DNA from: Spirochaetaceae bacterium
GTDB taxonomy: Bacteria > Spirochaetota > Spirochaetia > DSM-27196 > Alkalispirochaetaceae
Reading direction: 5' to 3'
Length of the DNA: 40,818 bases
Assembly (NCBI GenBank): GCA_007695175.1
Contig: REEH01000241.1
Coordinates: 1 to 40,818, forward strand
In this document: positions 24,518 to 33,450 of the stretch, in pieces
Numbering within the stretch: position 1 is the stretch's first letter
Layout of the letters: each line of letters starts with the position of its first letter
Program-made: the position numbers and the translations under genes
The notes under the pieces: model-generated
Databases searched by the model: none
Told to the model about the DNA's origin: nothing
Seen by the model: the letters and a program-made list of their open reading frames with translations, nothing else

Positions 24518-25804
24518 GTGATTTCTACAGCACATAAAAAGGGAGAGGGCCGGGTCCGGCGTATCCCGTTTCCCGCCGTGGCGCTGACGGCACTGCTTGT
24601 TCTGGTTGGATGCACCCAGGGTGCGACCGGCATTTTTGCCGATATCGAGCAGGAAGTTCAGATAAAGAAGAGCAACCTCGTGGACAACACCTTCGTCGCC
24701 TCGGTCGTGCAGGCCGATACGGGACCGGGACCGCGTTACTTTGCCGTGGCGGGAACCAAGCTTTTCGCGAGATCCACCGCAGGCGGCAACTGGTCCGCCG
24801 CGGGGAATCCTTCGGGTCGAACGGTGGCCCAGTACGTGGCGGCTCTTCCCGGTGCCGGCGACCCCGACGAGCTGTACGGCGTCTTTGCGCGCACCGATGG
24901 TGAGCAGGAGAGCCGTCTGTTCCGACTCGTATCGGGCGCGTGGGAAGCGGTGACGCTGCCGGAGGGGGCGCCCGCCGCGAATGTGACCGGTCTTGCGGCG
25001 GTGGACAGTACCGGGGGCGACACAGCGGACACGCTTCTCGCCACCGTGGAGGCAAGCTCCGGAAAACGCTATCTGGTGGTAAACCCCCAGTCCTCGGCCG
25101 TTTTTCACGAGTTCCAGAACGCTGACGGGAGCGAATCCAATGGCGAAGACCTGGGGGCAAACCGCCCCGTGGGCAAGGCCATGGTCGCGGCGGGCCGCCT
25201 CTGGCTTTCGCGGAATGGTCTCTGGTTTATTCCTGTGGAAGACCTTGTTAACGAGGGCACGCCCCTCACCCGCGTGCGAACACCGGCTAACCTGGGGTCC
25301 TTCGAGTTCGTGGCGGCAGACCCGGATGATTCCGACGAGGGTTTTCTCGTCCTGGTGACGCTGAACGGGGGCATGTACAGCTCACCGAAACCGGATCTTA
25401 CGACGGCCACCACCGGCGACGAAATAAAGGCTTGGACGAGCGAGAGCTGGTCCTCCCTGGGGAGCCTGGGCCGCGCCTTTTCCAACGTGCTCTGGCTGCC
25501 CGGGATCGGGACGGAGGGGCGTGGACGCTTCCTGGTCTCCACCATTTCCTACGGCAACCGCAGCAGTCGCGGCTACTTTCACGCCGATCCGGCGGCTGAC
25601 TTCGAGTCGGTCGCCTTCGCGGAGCCCCAGGGAAACTACCGCTCCACGGAGATGCGCCTGGCCGGAGTGAGCGGCATGGTGATGATACGCGACGTTGGGG
25701 GACCCGGCGGGACCGTTTTCGCTCTTACCGAAAGCAAGGGACTCTGGGCGACGCCGAGTTACCTGGCGGGCCAGGAGAACGAACCGGAGTGGCGCTGGGA
25801 GTAG
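24518..25804 (+). CDS. Lipoprotein, possible beta-propeller, unknown function
   Basis: 428 residues from GTG 24518. The signal sequence ends in LLVLVGC, a lipobox with Cys32. The mature part starts with an acidic helix-like segment (GIFADIEQEVQIKKSNLVDN) and continues with about 350 residues of beta-rich, Gly/Asp-containing repeats (GTKLFARSTAGGNWSA, DELYGVFARTDGEQESRLFR, GRLWLSRNGLWFIPV, GTVFALTESKGLWATPS) that resemble sialidase/YCF48-type propeller blades. GGAAGGAG lies about 9 nt before the GTG; a TTG at 24509 is too close to it. It follows the barrel-like gene and probably shares its transcript. The exact family is unknown to me. Confidence 0.78.
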   Translation: MISTAHKKGEGRVRRIPFPAVALTALLVLVGCTQGATGIFADIEQEVQIKKSNLVDNTFVASVVQADTGPGPRYFAVAGTKLFARSTAGGNWSAAGNPSGRTVAQYVAALPGAGDPDELYGVFARTDGEQESRLFRLVSGAWEAVTLPEGAPAANVTGLAAVDSTGGDTADTLLATVEASSGKRYLVVNPQSSAVFHEFQNADGSESNGEDLGANRPVGKAMVAAGRLWLSRNGLWFIPVEDLVNEGTPLTRVRTPANLGSFEFVAADPDDSDEGFLVLVTLNGGMYSSPKPDLTTATTGDEIKAWTSESWSSLGSLGRAFSNVLWLPGIGTEGRGRFLVSTISYGNRSSRGYFHADPAADFESVAFAEPQGNYRSTEMRLAGVSGMVMIRDVGGPGGTVFALTESKGLWATPSYLAGQENEPEWRWE

Positions 25805-25810
25805 GCGTCA

Positions 25811-25820
25811 GCCCTAGGGC
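25811..25820. repeat. Palindrome GCCCTAGGGC at convergent gene ends
   Basis: A 10-bp perfect palindrome covers the stop codon of the phosphoribosyltransferase gene and lies 6 bp after the lipoprotein stop. It is the only structure at this convergent junction; no T-tract follows on either strand, so a terminator role is uncertain. Confidence 0.3.
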
Positions 25821-26413
25821 AACCCGTGAAGGATAGCTCTGACGCGATCGTCCTGATAGTACTTTTCGATCTCCTCGGGTAACAGTCCCACCATTTCGTG
25901 ACTCAGGTAATGAATCCAGTTGTCCTCTTCCGGTGTCCTTACCTCATGCTTGTTGCAGTAATAATCCGGCTGAATGGGAAGACGCTCGCCCGCGTAGTGG
26001 CGGATCTTGTAATCATGTACCGCCACCCGTACGTCCGCCCTGGGCAATCCCTTCTGGAGAATGATCTCCACCAGATGGTTTATGGTCCTGCCTGAATCGA
26101 AGATATCATCCACAACGAGGACCTTGTCACCGGAACGAAGATACTCCGGACTGTAGGTCCACCCGTCCACGTTGATCCGCTCCTGCGCATGGATATCGGT
26201 ATAGGAGCGCGCCACGACGGCGGCGTAGAAGACGGGGCGCTTGCCCCGTCGTACAAACTTGAAGAACTCGCTTATAACGTTGCCCATGTACGCGCCCCCG
26301 CGGAGGCTCACGTAGACCACATCCGGTATAAAACCGTCCTGGTGAATTGCATTGGCCAGAACGATAGCATTATTGCGGACCGTGTCGTAGGGGATAAAGA
26401 CTTTGTTGCTCAC
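25814..26413 (-). CDS. Purine-type phosphoribosyltransferase
   Basis: 199 residues. The PRPP-binding motif VLVVDDIFDSGRTI (about 98-111) and the early VVYVSLRGGAYMGNVISEF block place it in the type I phosphoribosyltransferases, most like hypoxanthine/xanthine/guanine salvage enzymes that join a purine base to PRPP. The C-terminal hood (IQPDYYCNKHEVRTPEEDNWIHYLSHE) is longer than in short HPRTs, and the exact base cannot be told. GTG at 26413 overlaps the htrA stop as GTGA, so it is coupled to htrA at the end of the long gap-to-htrA run. A regulatory PRT relative is possible but less likely. Confidence 0.85.
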   Translation of the reverse strand: MSNKVFIPYDTVRNNAIVLANAIHQDGFIPDVVYVSLRGGAYMGNVISEFFKFVRRGKRPVFYAAVVARSYTDIHAQERINVDGWTYSPEYLRSGDKVLVVDDIFDSGRTINHLVEIILQKGLPRADVRVAVHDYKIRHYAGERLPIQPDYYCNKHEVRTPEEDNWIHYLSHEMVGLLPEEIEKYYQDDRVRAILHGLP

Positions 26414-27876
26414 CGTGTGATCCCTGCTTCGATCAGATTACCGTCGCGGAGGATGGTAAGGGTAATGTCGCCGGCGGCGCGGTGCAGTTCCCGATAGAAA
26501 TCCAGCATCCGCGGTGTTGCTTCGCCGTTGATTTCGGTTACCACATCACCCACTCTCAATCCCGAGAGGGCTGCCGGGGTACGGCTCTCCACGGTGCTCA
26601 CCAGTACGCCCCGGACGTCCCGGTCAAAGCCGACGTCCGATCGCACCTGGTCCGTGATGGGAAAAACGGAAAAGCCCGGCCACAGACGGCGGTTGAGTTC
26701 CGCTATCTGCCGTTCCGACTCCCGCTCCGCGATCCGGACCGAAAGCGATACCTGCTCCCCGTAACGGATCACCTCGAAGTTCGCGATCCGTCCTACCGGC
26801 AGTTCTCCCACCTTCAGAACCAGGTGGTCGTAATCCTGCACGCGCACCCCGTTAATCTCGGTGATGAAGTCTCCCGGAAGCAGTCCTCCCCTGTCGGCGG
26901 GAGAATCGAGAAAGATATGGTGGACCAGGGCTCCCCGTCGACCGGGAAGGTTCAGGGACTCCGCTACTTCCGGCGAGGCGGAACGGATGCTGACTCCGAG
27001 CCAACCGTACCGTACCGAACCGGTCTCGATGAAGTCATCCACCGATCGTTTTACGTTGTTCACGGGAATGGAAAATCCGAGGCCCATGCTGCCGCCCGTC
27101 TGGGAGGTGATCCACGTGTTGATACCGATAACCTCTCCGCGCAGGTTGACCAGGGCGCCGCCGCTGTTTCCGCGGTTGATCGCCGCGTCGGTCTGAATAA
27201 AATCACTGATATTGCCGTCCGGGCCGCCCCGTCGGTTTACGGCGCTGACGATACCCGCCGTCACGGTAGACTGAAAGCCGAAAGGACTTCCTATGGCGAG
27301 CACCCAGTCCCCCACGCGGAGGGAATCGGAGTCACCCAGAAGCGCTACGGGAATATCGTCGGAGGTGACGAAGGAGAGGAGAGCCAGGTCTTTACGGGCG
27401 TCCTTGCCGACAATCTCGCCGGAGTACTCTTCTCCATCGTCGGTGGTAATCGTAATGGCGTCGGCGTTTCCCACAACGTGATCGTTGGTCAGGACATAGT
27501 AGATATCATCCACCCGTCGCACCACGACGCCTGAACCCAGCCCCTGCGTGCGGAACCGCCGGTCTCCACCATTATCCTCCTGGTCCGGTTCCCCGAAAAA
27601 GAAATCAAACCAGGGCGTATCGTTACCCCGGGAGGGAGCCTGGGTACGCACTTCCTCCACGTCGATGCGGACCACGCTGGGGGCCGCGATGGACGCTACT
27701 TCACGGAAGCTCGATTGAAGGCGTTCCAGCTCCGGATGAGAGAGGGAGTCGCGATCCCGTGCGGACACGGGCTCTCCTCCGGGAAGACTGGTGGAACAGG
27801 AAAAGAGTCCTACCGAAAGGATAAGTCCCAGAAGCAGACCCGTCAGAAGGACGTTGAGAAGTAGCAGTTTACGCAT
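26410..27876 (-). CDS. HtrA/Deg-type periplasmic serine protease, two PDZ domains
   Basis: 488 residues. The N-terminus has a signal sequence that may end in a lipobox (LFSC, Cys27). The trypsin-like triad is visible: His133 in LTNDHVVG, Asp163 in KDARKDLALL and Ser238 in NRGNSGGAL. Two PDZ domains follow, the first around WLGVSIRSASPEVAESL to DFITEINGVRVQDYDHL and the second around RGVLVSTVESRTPAALSGLRVGDVVTEINGE. Such proteases degrade misfolded envelope proteins and act as chaperones. ATG at 27876 overlaps the map stop by 1 bp (TAATG). The surA-like gene nearby fits an envelope quality-control group. Confidence 0.95.
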   Translation of the reverse strand: MRKLLLLNVLLTGLLLGLILSVGLFSCSTSLPGGEPVSARDRDSLSHPELERLQSSFREVASIAAPSVVRIDVEEVRTQAPSRGNDTPWFDFFFGEPDQEDNGGDRRFRTQGLGSGVVVRRVDDIYYVLTNDHVVGNADAITITTDDGEEYSGEIVGKDARKDLALLSFVTSDDIPVALLGDSDSLRVGDWVLAIGSPFGFQSTVTAGIVSAVNRRGGPDGNISDFIQTDAAINRGNSGGALVNLRGEVIGINTWITSQTGGSMGLGFSIPVNNVKRSVDDFIETGSVRYGWLGVSIRSASPEVAESLNLPGRRGALVHHIFLDSPADRGGLLPGDFITEINGVRVQDYDHLVLKVGELPVGRIANFEVIRYGEQVSLSVRIAERESERQIAELNRRLWPGFSVFPITDQVRSDVGFDRDVRGVLVSTVESRTPAALSGLRVGDVVTEINGEATPRMLDFYRELHRAAGDITLTILRDGNLIEAGITR

Positions 27877-28661
27877 TACGCAGAAACCTCCGCGGTTGAA
27901 TGTAATAATTCTGAATTGCGACGGGTAAGAACCTCCGTCCTATCGTTGAAAATCGCCAGGGTATGTTCAAAATGGGCGGATATCGAGCGGTCCGCGGTGA
28001 CGACCGTCCAGTCGTCCTCCAGCACCTCAATCTCGTCGCGCCCCATGTTCACCATCGGCTCTACCGCAATGACCATACCCGCTTTCAGGCGCGGATTGGG
28101 ACCACGACCGACGTAATTCGGAATCTGCGGATCCTCGTGGATTGCCAGTCCCACTCCGTGTCCGCAGTATGGACGCACCACGCCATATCCGTTCTCCCGG
28201 ATTATCTGGAAGATCGCCCGGGAGATATCATTCACCCTGTTCCCCCGGGAGGCAGCAAGTATTCCCTCTTCGAGGGCGTGCCGCGTTACGCGCAGGAGCC
28301 TCTCCACTTCCGGCGCGATCGCCCCCACCGGAACGGTAACGGCGGAGTCGCTGTAGTATCCATCGTAAATAATGCCGCAGTCGATCGTCACCACATCTCC
28401 GCTGTTCAGGCGACGGCGGCCGGGGATGCCGTGAATGACTTCTTCATTGATCGACGTGCAGAGGGCACCGGGAAACCCCTGATATCCGAGAAAGGCAGGC
28501 GTACCTCCCAGGGCGGAGATTTCACGGCGGGCGATTTCGTCAAGGTACTCCGTTGTAATTCCGGGGGCGACGCTGCTTTCCAGCGTTTCCAGGACTGTTC
28601 CCAGCAGACGGCAGGACTCACGAATACCCGCCAACTGGCGGGACGTCTTGATCCGAATCAT
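27876..28661 (-). CDS. map: Methionine aminopeptidase type I
   Basis: 261 residues from ATG 28661. It removes the starting methionine of new proteins. The five metal ligands are recognisable: two Asp in VVTIDCGIIYDGYYSDSAVTVP, His in YCGHGVGLAIHEDPQIP, Glu in GMVIAVEPMVNMG and Glu in HFEHTLAIF. The N-terminus MIRIKTSRQLAGIRESCRLLG is typical. A longer frame starts at TTG 28685, overlapping the TPR stop as TTGA, but ATG 28661 matches the family. Downstream htrA overlaps by 1 bp. Confidence 0.95.
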   Translation of the reverse strand: MIRIKTSRQLAGIRESCRLLGTVLETLESSVAPGITTEYLDEIARREISALGGTPAFLGYQGFPGALCTSINEEVIHGIPGRRRLNSGDVVTIDCGIIYDGYYSDSAVTVPVGAIAPEVERLLRVTRHALEEGILAASRGNRVNDISRAIFQIIRENGYGVVRPYCGHGVGLAIHEDPQIPNYVGRGPNPRLKAGMVIAVEPMVNMGRDEIEVLEDDWTVVTADRSISAHFEHTLAIFNDRTEVLTRRNSELLHSTAEVSA

Positions 28662-28681
28662 TGGCGATGAGCGTAGCACGT

Positions 28682-30370
28682 TCAATCCCGGGGTGCAATA
28701 CGAGCCCGGTAGCTGTAAAGCGATTCCTGATCGGGATTTAGGGAAAGGGCCTCCTCCAGGATCGTTCGCGCGCGTCGTTCATCTCCCCCGAGACGGGCCG
28801 CTTCCGCCTCCAGGAGGAGCAGATGCGTCAGGGCCCGGCGATTCTGGTTTTCCGGGAGAATCGCGTAACGTTCCAGCCACCTCCGAAACTCCTCGATCCC
28901 GCGGGTACTGTCGGCGAAGGCGGGAAACTGCAGTGCCAGGAGGGCCCGATTGTAATGATCGGTCCAGTGAACAGGATCCGCCGTGACGTTTTCCGCGAGG
29001 AGCACCGCCGCCTCTTCCGGTCGTCCCTCCCGGATCGCATGATCGGCGTGTATCGCGGCTGCCCATGGCGCCGCATCGGGAGCGTAGCGCCGGCGCAATT
29101 CCGCCAATCCCCCGGCATTACCCCGGAGGAAGAGCATTCTGGCCAGATGGGACGCCACCACGAACGCATCGTGATTATTGTTCAGGTACGTCCACAGATC
29201 GCTTTCGAGTCGTTCCGGTGGAGCCCCACGGGCAGCACTCTCCCGCGCCGTCAGAAGGCGGAGCAGCAGCCATGCCTCGTGGTTTTCGGGATAGAGCTCC
29301 AGGAGCCGCTCGAGACGTTCCCGCGCTTCCGTGGTGCGGTTTTCCCTGACCAGGGTGCCGGCGAGGAACAACTGCAGATGGCGGTCCTCACGGTGGTGTG
29401 GATCTCCCCGTTCCAGGACCGGCAGGACCTGATCGCCCTGGATGCGCGATGCGAGCACCGCATCATTGGTGAAAACCAGAGGGCTGAGGGCTGGACTCAC
29501 CGCCTGCAGCTCCAGGTAAATGCGACGCGCCTCATCCCACTGGGCATGACGGAGGTGCCCATCCGCCTGGAGCAGCATGATTTCGGGCGAAACGCTCTCC
29601 CGCGGCGGCAGGCGCCGCAGTTGCCGGAACAACCAGTCCGTTTCCTGCAACCATGCGGCGAGGTAAATGGCGGAGCGCGCCACCGTGACGCTCTCCTGCA
29701 ACAGTGTCGCCAGGGAACGGGCATCCTCCCTCTTTCCCTCCGCCGCGGCGCTCAGCGCCGCGTTGAGCGCGAACGCTTCGATCCCGGTCTCTTCCCAGGC
29801 CAGGCGAAGGCTCTCCGCATCGGGGCTGCCCAGTGCCCGTGCAAGGAGGGTGGCGCGATCACCGGGGTCGCCTGCCAGGAGTCGGGTCATCCTCTCCCGC
29901 GTATCGCGGGGATTCTCCCGATCGATCGATGCAAGTACGCGCAGGTGCTGTACAGTCTCACCCGCCGGCCGGACCGGCTCGAGCGTTGCGAGAGCCTGCT
30001 CGCTCCTGCCCAGGCGCAGTGCGGCGTAGGCTCCTATCGTTTTCCAGCGCCCCTCCTCGGGCAGCGCCCCTGAAGCCGTTGCGGCAAGCTCCTGGATCGT
30101 GTCCCAGCGTGCCGGCTCCGGCTGCTTCCATGCGAGCTGCAGGATGCGTCGCCAGTCCGCGCCCGTCCGGGCGTGGCGCGCCGCTTCACGCAGTTCCCCG
30201 GAAAAATCCGCGTCGTACTCTCCCCGGCGGTCCAGGGACTCAATGCGGCGAATCGTTCTCTCGAAGAAGGCGCGGGTGCGCAGGGAGCCGACGGAATAGG
30301 AAAGAAGGATTACCGTAGCAGCGGTAAGCACCAGCGCTGTCGCCGGCAGAACCCATCGCGCCCGGATCAT
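28682..30370 (-). CDS. Membrane-anchored TPR-rich protein of unknown function
   Basis: 562 residues from ATG 30370. One N-terminal membrane segment (WVLPATALVLTAATVILLSYSV) is followed by an all-helical region with TPR-like units throughout (for example RERLERLLELYPENHEAWLLLRLL and the final RRARTILEEALSLNPDQESLYSYRAR). It is probably exported and used as a protein-interaction scaffold. The ATG is 1 nt after the nusB stop; a longer frame to 30532 lies inside nusB and is rejected. No catalytic motif is visible. It contains many Arg and Ala residues, as expected of a high-GC TPR protein. Confidence 0.75.
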   Translation of the reverse strand: MIRARWVLPATALVLTAATVILLSYSVGSLRTRAFFERTIRRIESLDRRGEYDADFSGELREAARHARTGADWRRILQLAWKQPEPARWDTIQELAATASGALPEEGRWKTIGAYAALRLGRSEQALATLEPVRPAGETVQHLRVLASIDRENPRDTRERMTRLLAGDPGDRATLLARALGSPDAESLRLAWEETGIEAFALNAALSAAAEGKREDARSLATLLQESVTVARSAIYLAAWLQETDWLFRQLRRLPPRESVSPEIMLLQADGHLRHAQWDEARRIYLELQAVSPALSPLVFTNDAVLASRIQGDQVLPVLERGDPHHREDRHLQLFLAGTLVRENRTTEARERLERLLELYPENHEAWLLLRLLTARESAARGAPPERLESDLWTYLNNNHDAFVVASHLARMLFLRGNAGGLAELRRRYAPDAAPWAAAIHADHAIREGRPEEAAVLLAENVTADPVHWTDHYNRALLALQFPAFADSTRGIEEFRRWLERYAILPENQNRRALTHLLLLEAEAARLGGDERRARTILEEALSLNPDQESLYSYRARIAPRD

Positions 30371-30371
30371 C

Positions 30372-30791
30372 CTACCGTGCTCCCGGCTCCTGGAGCTGAC
30401 GCCGGACCCCATCGAGAACACCGTTAACAAAGCGGAACGCTTCCTCGGTGGAGAGCTCCTTGGCCAGTTCCACCGCTTCATCAATGGTGACGTGGGCCGG
30501 AATGGCGGGCTGAAACAGGAGACAGTAGGCACTCATGCGCAGGATCGCCAGATCAACTCTTGAAAGGCGATCCATGTTCCAGTGTTCCAGGTGTCTGCTG
30601 ATCGTTTCATCGATTATGGAGAGGTTCTCCAGGGCACCCTGTACGAGGAGGCGGGGAAAATCCAGACCTTCGTCGGAATCAACGGGCGTATACCAGGAAA
30701 ACTGAAGGAGCGACTCCGGGTCCGCCCCTCCCACGTCGTAGCTGTAGAGTGCCTGTACGGCCAGACGTCGTCCTTTGCGCCTTGAAACCAC
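30372..30791 (-). CDS. nusB: Transcription antitermination factor NusB
   Basis: 139 residues, normal length. NusB with NusE (S10) binds boxA RNA and helps antitermination of rRNA operons. Family features: RRKGRRLAVQALYSYDV at the start, WNMDRLSRVDLAILRMSAYCLLF, and the closing VTIDEAVELAKELSTEEAFRFVNGVLDGV. GTG at 30791 lies 6 nt after the stop of the surA-like gene, with GCGGG upstream. It sits in the middle of the twelve-gene run. Confidence 0.95.
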   Translation of the reverse strand: MVSRRKGRRLAVQALYSYDVGGADPESLLQFSWYTPVDSDEGLDFPRLLVQGALENLSIIDETISRHLEHWNMDRLSRVDLAILRMSAYCLLFQPAIPAHVTIDEAVELAKELSTEEAFRFVNGVLDGVRRQLQEPGAR

Positions 30792-30797
30792 GACCCG

Positions 30798-31850
30798 CTA
30801 CCAGTCGAGGTTCTGCGGAAACCGGGTGATCTCCGCCTCGTCGCGAAGCTCTCGCAGCACGGTCTCCACTGATTGCTGGAAGATTTCCTGCTGACGCTGG
30901 GATATGATGTAGGAGCGGATCTGGTCCCGCACGGTCACATTCTCTCCCGGTAGAAGAGGATCACCGATCTGCAGCATTCTCGGACTGCGCCTGTCCGTAA
31001 TGTGTACGATGTGGAGACCCACATTGCTTTCGATAACCCCCGAGACGTTCCCCTCCTCCATATCCAGGACGGTCTCGACAAAGGATCGCCCGAGTCGCTC
31101 CAGAGCCGTTCGATCACCCCGGATCAGATAACCGAAATCTCCACCGGCATAACCGGGATCGTCCAGGGAGGCTCTCATCAACTGTTGAAAGGTGGTGGTG
31201 TTCCGCTGAATGTCCCGTGCCAGCTGATGTGCCCGGCGTCGCAGCTCCTGCTCCTGTACTTCCGTGCGGTTTCGCAGATCGAAGAAGAGATGCTCAAAAC
31301 GGGCCATGGCGGGATTGGTAAACTGCTGAGCGTTTTCCTCGTACACCTGCCGGATTTCGCGGGTGGTGGGCTCCTCGATCTCTCCGAAGCGCCCCTCCGC
31401 CCGGTCGAGGATGAACCGTTCCTGTATCAGGCGCTTGGTAATCTCCTGCCGATACTGCTCCCAGGTGAGTCCCGTTTCCTCCTCCACGATGCGGCGGAAA
31501 TCGGCGTCGCTCACGGGCTGACCGAGCTGTTGTCGCTGGATGTTTATGGCCTGGTCCACTTCCTGGGCGCTTACGCGAGTGTTGGCCCGCTCCGCCGCCT
31601 GCTGAAGCAGGACATCACCGATCTGTGCTTCCAGCACCTCTTCCCGGTGACGGGCTGTCAGGGTACGCCCCATCTGCTGCTCAAGAATAGCCACCTGCTG
31701 TCGTATCTCCCGCTGGCCGATATTGACGGTCTCGGTGAGGCGCACGATCGCCACGGGCCGATCCAGTACCTGCGCGACAAGCCCCGGTCCGACGGCGGCG
31801 AGGAGTGACATCAGTGCTGCCAGTCTGATAATCGTATTTTTTTCCCTCAT
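30798..31850 (-). CDS. SurA-like periplasmic chaperone / parvulin-type isomerase
   Basis: 350 residues from ATG 31850. A signal peptide (LAALMSLLAAVGPGLVAQ) is followed by the N-terminal SurA-type helical module (VNIGQREIRQQVAILEQQM ... EVLEAQIGDVLLQQAAER) and a parvulin-like isomerase region (FEHLFFDLRNR ... DDPGYAGGDFGYLIRGD ... GNVSGVIESNVGLHIVHITDRR). Such proteins escort outer-membrane proteins across the periplasm. The ATG has GGGGTGAG about 6 nt upstream; an earlier frame to 31874 is not supported. The J-protein gene ends 25 nt before it. Whether the isomerase site is active cannot be judged by eye. Confidence 0.88.
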   Translation of the reverse strand: MREKNTIIRLAALMSLLAAVGPGLVAQVLDRPVAIVRLTETVNIGQREIRQQVAILEQQMGRTLTARHREEVLEAQIGDVLLQQAAERANTRVSAQEVDQAINIQRQQLGQPVSDADFRRIVEEETGLTWEQYRQEITKRLIQERFILDRAEGRFGEIEEPTTREIRQVYEENAQQFTNPAMARFEHLFFDLRNRTEVQEQELRRRAHQLARDIQRNTTTFQQLMRASLDDPGYAGGDFGYLIRGDRTALERLGRSFVETVLDMEEGNVSGVIESNVGLHIVHITDRRSPRMLQIGDPLLPGENVTVRDQIRSYIISQRQQEIFQQSVETVLRELRDEAEITRFPQNLDW

Positions 31851-31875
31851 AATTCTCACCCCGTATCCTACCATA

Positions 31876-32679
31876 TCATACTGTCCTGAAATAACCGAGT
31901 TCCTGTTGAAGTTTCTTGACTCCCGCCAGGCGATTATCCATCAGCAGCGCTCGCTGGAGGTATCGGAAAGCCGAACGCCGATCGCCCTTTTCTAGATAGA
32001 GTTCCGCGATCTTCCGGTAACAGAAGGCTGCGTCCTTCCTGGGTAGATCCCATTGAATGGCCTGAAAGAGCGCACCCAGTACCGTCTGCGTATCTTCCGA
32101 CTCGGGCATTCGGAAACATACAACGACACGAAGGCGATCGTACACTTCCGCCATGAAATGGCGAAAGTAGGGCCGACGTTTTTCGAAGCGAATAATCGCG
32201 GCGTACAGCTCGAAGGCTCGGAGAAACTCGGATCGCGCCTCATACTCCTCCGCCAGAAGGAATGCACAGTCCATGAAGTCCTCCTGTCCGAGGTACCGGT
32301 ACAGTTCAAAGTCGCCGGTAGCACGGAGGGAATCATATATGTGAAGCGCTTCTTCCGGATTGTCGTGAAGGAGGTCGTAGAACACGAGTTTCGCCTGGGA
32401 TTCACGGTCGTTTCCACGGCTCCTGAGAAACGAGGCGTAGTCAAACTCGGGTCGATCCTCTCCCCGACGGAATCCGCAGCGCCGGTCGTATTCCTGCCGC
32501 AGCAGGGGGTCGCCCAGTACTTCCCAGGCGCTGACCAGGCGCTTCATCCGTTCGACGCTTTCCGCAGTACCCTGGTTCAGGTCGGGATGTACCGCTTTTA
32601 CCTGTTTACGATAGGCACTGCGTACCTCTTCCGCCGTTGCTTCCGGGGAAATGCGGAGAATGCTGTAGTGGTTGGTCAC
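31876..32679 (-). CDS. J-domain protein with helical C-terminal region
   Basis: 267 residues. The N-terminal J domain (YSILRISPEATAEEVRSAYR...KAVHPDLNQ) carries the HPD motif at 31-33, which stimulates DnaK-type ATPases, and WEVLGDPLLRQEYDRR ends it. There is no Gly/Phe-rich linker and no CxxCxGxG zinc repeat, so it is not DnaJ itself. The rest (about 85-267) is helical and TPR-like (KIAELYLEKGDRRSAFRYLQRALL). GTG at 32679 overlaps the preceding gene by 4 bp. It is probably a specialised cytosolic co-chaperone; its client is unknown. Confidence 0.85.
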   Translation of the reverse strand: MTNHYSILRISPEATAEEVRSAYRKQVKAVHPDLNQGTAESVERMKRLVSAWEVLGDPLLRQEYDRRCGFRRGEDRPEFDYASFLRSRGNDRESQAKLVFYDLLHDNPEEALHIYDSLRATGDFELYRYLGQEDFMDCAFLLAEEYEARSEFLRAFELYAAIIRFEKRRPYFRHFMAEVYDRLRVVVCFRMPESEDTQTVLGALFQAIQWDLPRKDAAFCYRKIAELYLEKGDRRSAFRYLQRALLMDNRLAGVKKLQQELGYFRTV

Positions 32680-33092
32680 CGATCCAGTTTCAGGCGGCGT
32701 GCGACCTGTACCGCCTCCTCCCGAGAGCGAATGATTTCGGAGAAACGAAGAAAAAGCCCCTGTTTCTCCATCACCTTCATGAGATTGGCCAATCCCTTAT
32801 GGGAGCCCATGGTCGTTCTCAGAACGAAGGCGAAGCTCTTTTTACCGAGAAGTGTCCCGGCCTGGGAGAGATATTGCTCGATTTTCGGATCCAGCTTTCC
32901 GCCGAAAAGCGTCGTCGCCGCCGTGCCGAGGGCGATGTACTCATACACCGTAAGTTTCCGGCCGATATCGTGATCGCCGTCGATGAGATCAACCTGGTGG
33001 CCTCCCCGCTCGAGTCCCTCTGCGAGTCCCCGGGCGAGCTCCGCCACCTTCTCCCGCCGAGGGCCGCCGAAAAAGAGTACCGCCGCACGCAC
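32676..33092 (-). CDS. Small protein with flavodoxin-like pattern, unknown function
   Basis: 138 residues. The alternating pattern (RAAVLFFGGPRREKVAELARGL ... GHQVDLIDGD ... EYIALGTAATTLFGG ... FAFVLRTTMGSHKGLANLM) suggests a flavodoxin-like or other Rossmann-type fold, with the G-T-A-A-T loop where an FMN phosphate site often lies, but no decisive motif is present. It starts at GTG 33092, 6 nt after secG, and overlaps the J-protein gene by 4 bp. I cannot assign a function. Confidence 0.7.
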   Translation of the reverse strand: MRAAVLFFGGPRREKVAELARGLAEGLERGGHQVDLIDGDHDIGRKLTVYEYIALGTAATTLFGGKLDPKIEQYLSQAGTLLGKKSFAFVLRTTMGSHKGLANLMKVMEKQGLFLRFSEIIRSREEAVQVARRLKLDR

Positions 33093-33098
33093 GAGCGA

Positions 33099-33443
33099 TT
33101 ACTCACTCTCGGGGATCGTCGGCTCCTCGGCGTCGAGAGTCCACCATTCCAGGGAGTCTCCCCGTTGTGCCTCCAGGCGCCGGGCCGCGGCCTCAACGTC
33201 ACCCCCGTCCGGTGTCCTGCTCAGCCAGGCAAGACCAAAGGAGCTGAGCAGGAAGACCGCCGCGAGAACGCTTGTGATGCGGGTAAGAATATTTCCACTG
33301 CGGTTTCCCACCTGGGAAGAACCACCGCCACCAAAAATCCCGCCCAGACCGTCCCCTCCCTCATCCTGCAACATCACGATCAGGATGAGAAAGAGCGCGC
33401 TCAGGACGAAAACGATCATCAAAACTATGCCAAGAACACCCAT
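33099..33443 (-). CDS. secG: Preprotein translocase subunit SecG
   Basis: 114 residues from ATG 33443. SecG assists SecYE in moving proteins across the membrane. The pattern is typical: a first membrane helix (VLGIVLMIVFVLSALFLILIVMLQ), the conserved GGDGLGGIFGGGG loop with Gly repeats, and a second helix (ILTRITSVLAAVFLLSSFGLAWL). The C-terminal tail is acidic and about 40 residues long, a little longer than usual. GAGG lies 7 nt before the ATG; a TTG one codon earlier is possible. It lies 7 nt after tpiA, a common pairing. Confidence 0.95.
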   Translation of the reverse strand: MGVLGIVLMIVFVLSALFLILIVMLQDEGGDGLGGIFGGGGSSQVGNRSGNILTRITSVLAAVFLLSSFGLAWLSRTPDGGDVEAAARRLEAQRGDSLEWWTLDAEEPTIPESE

Positions 33444-33450
33444 CAATACC

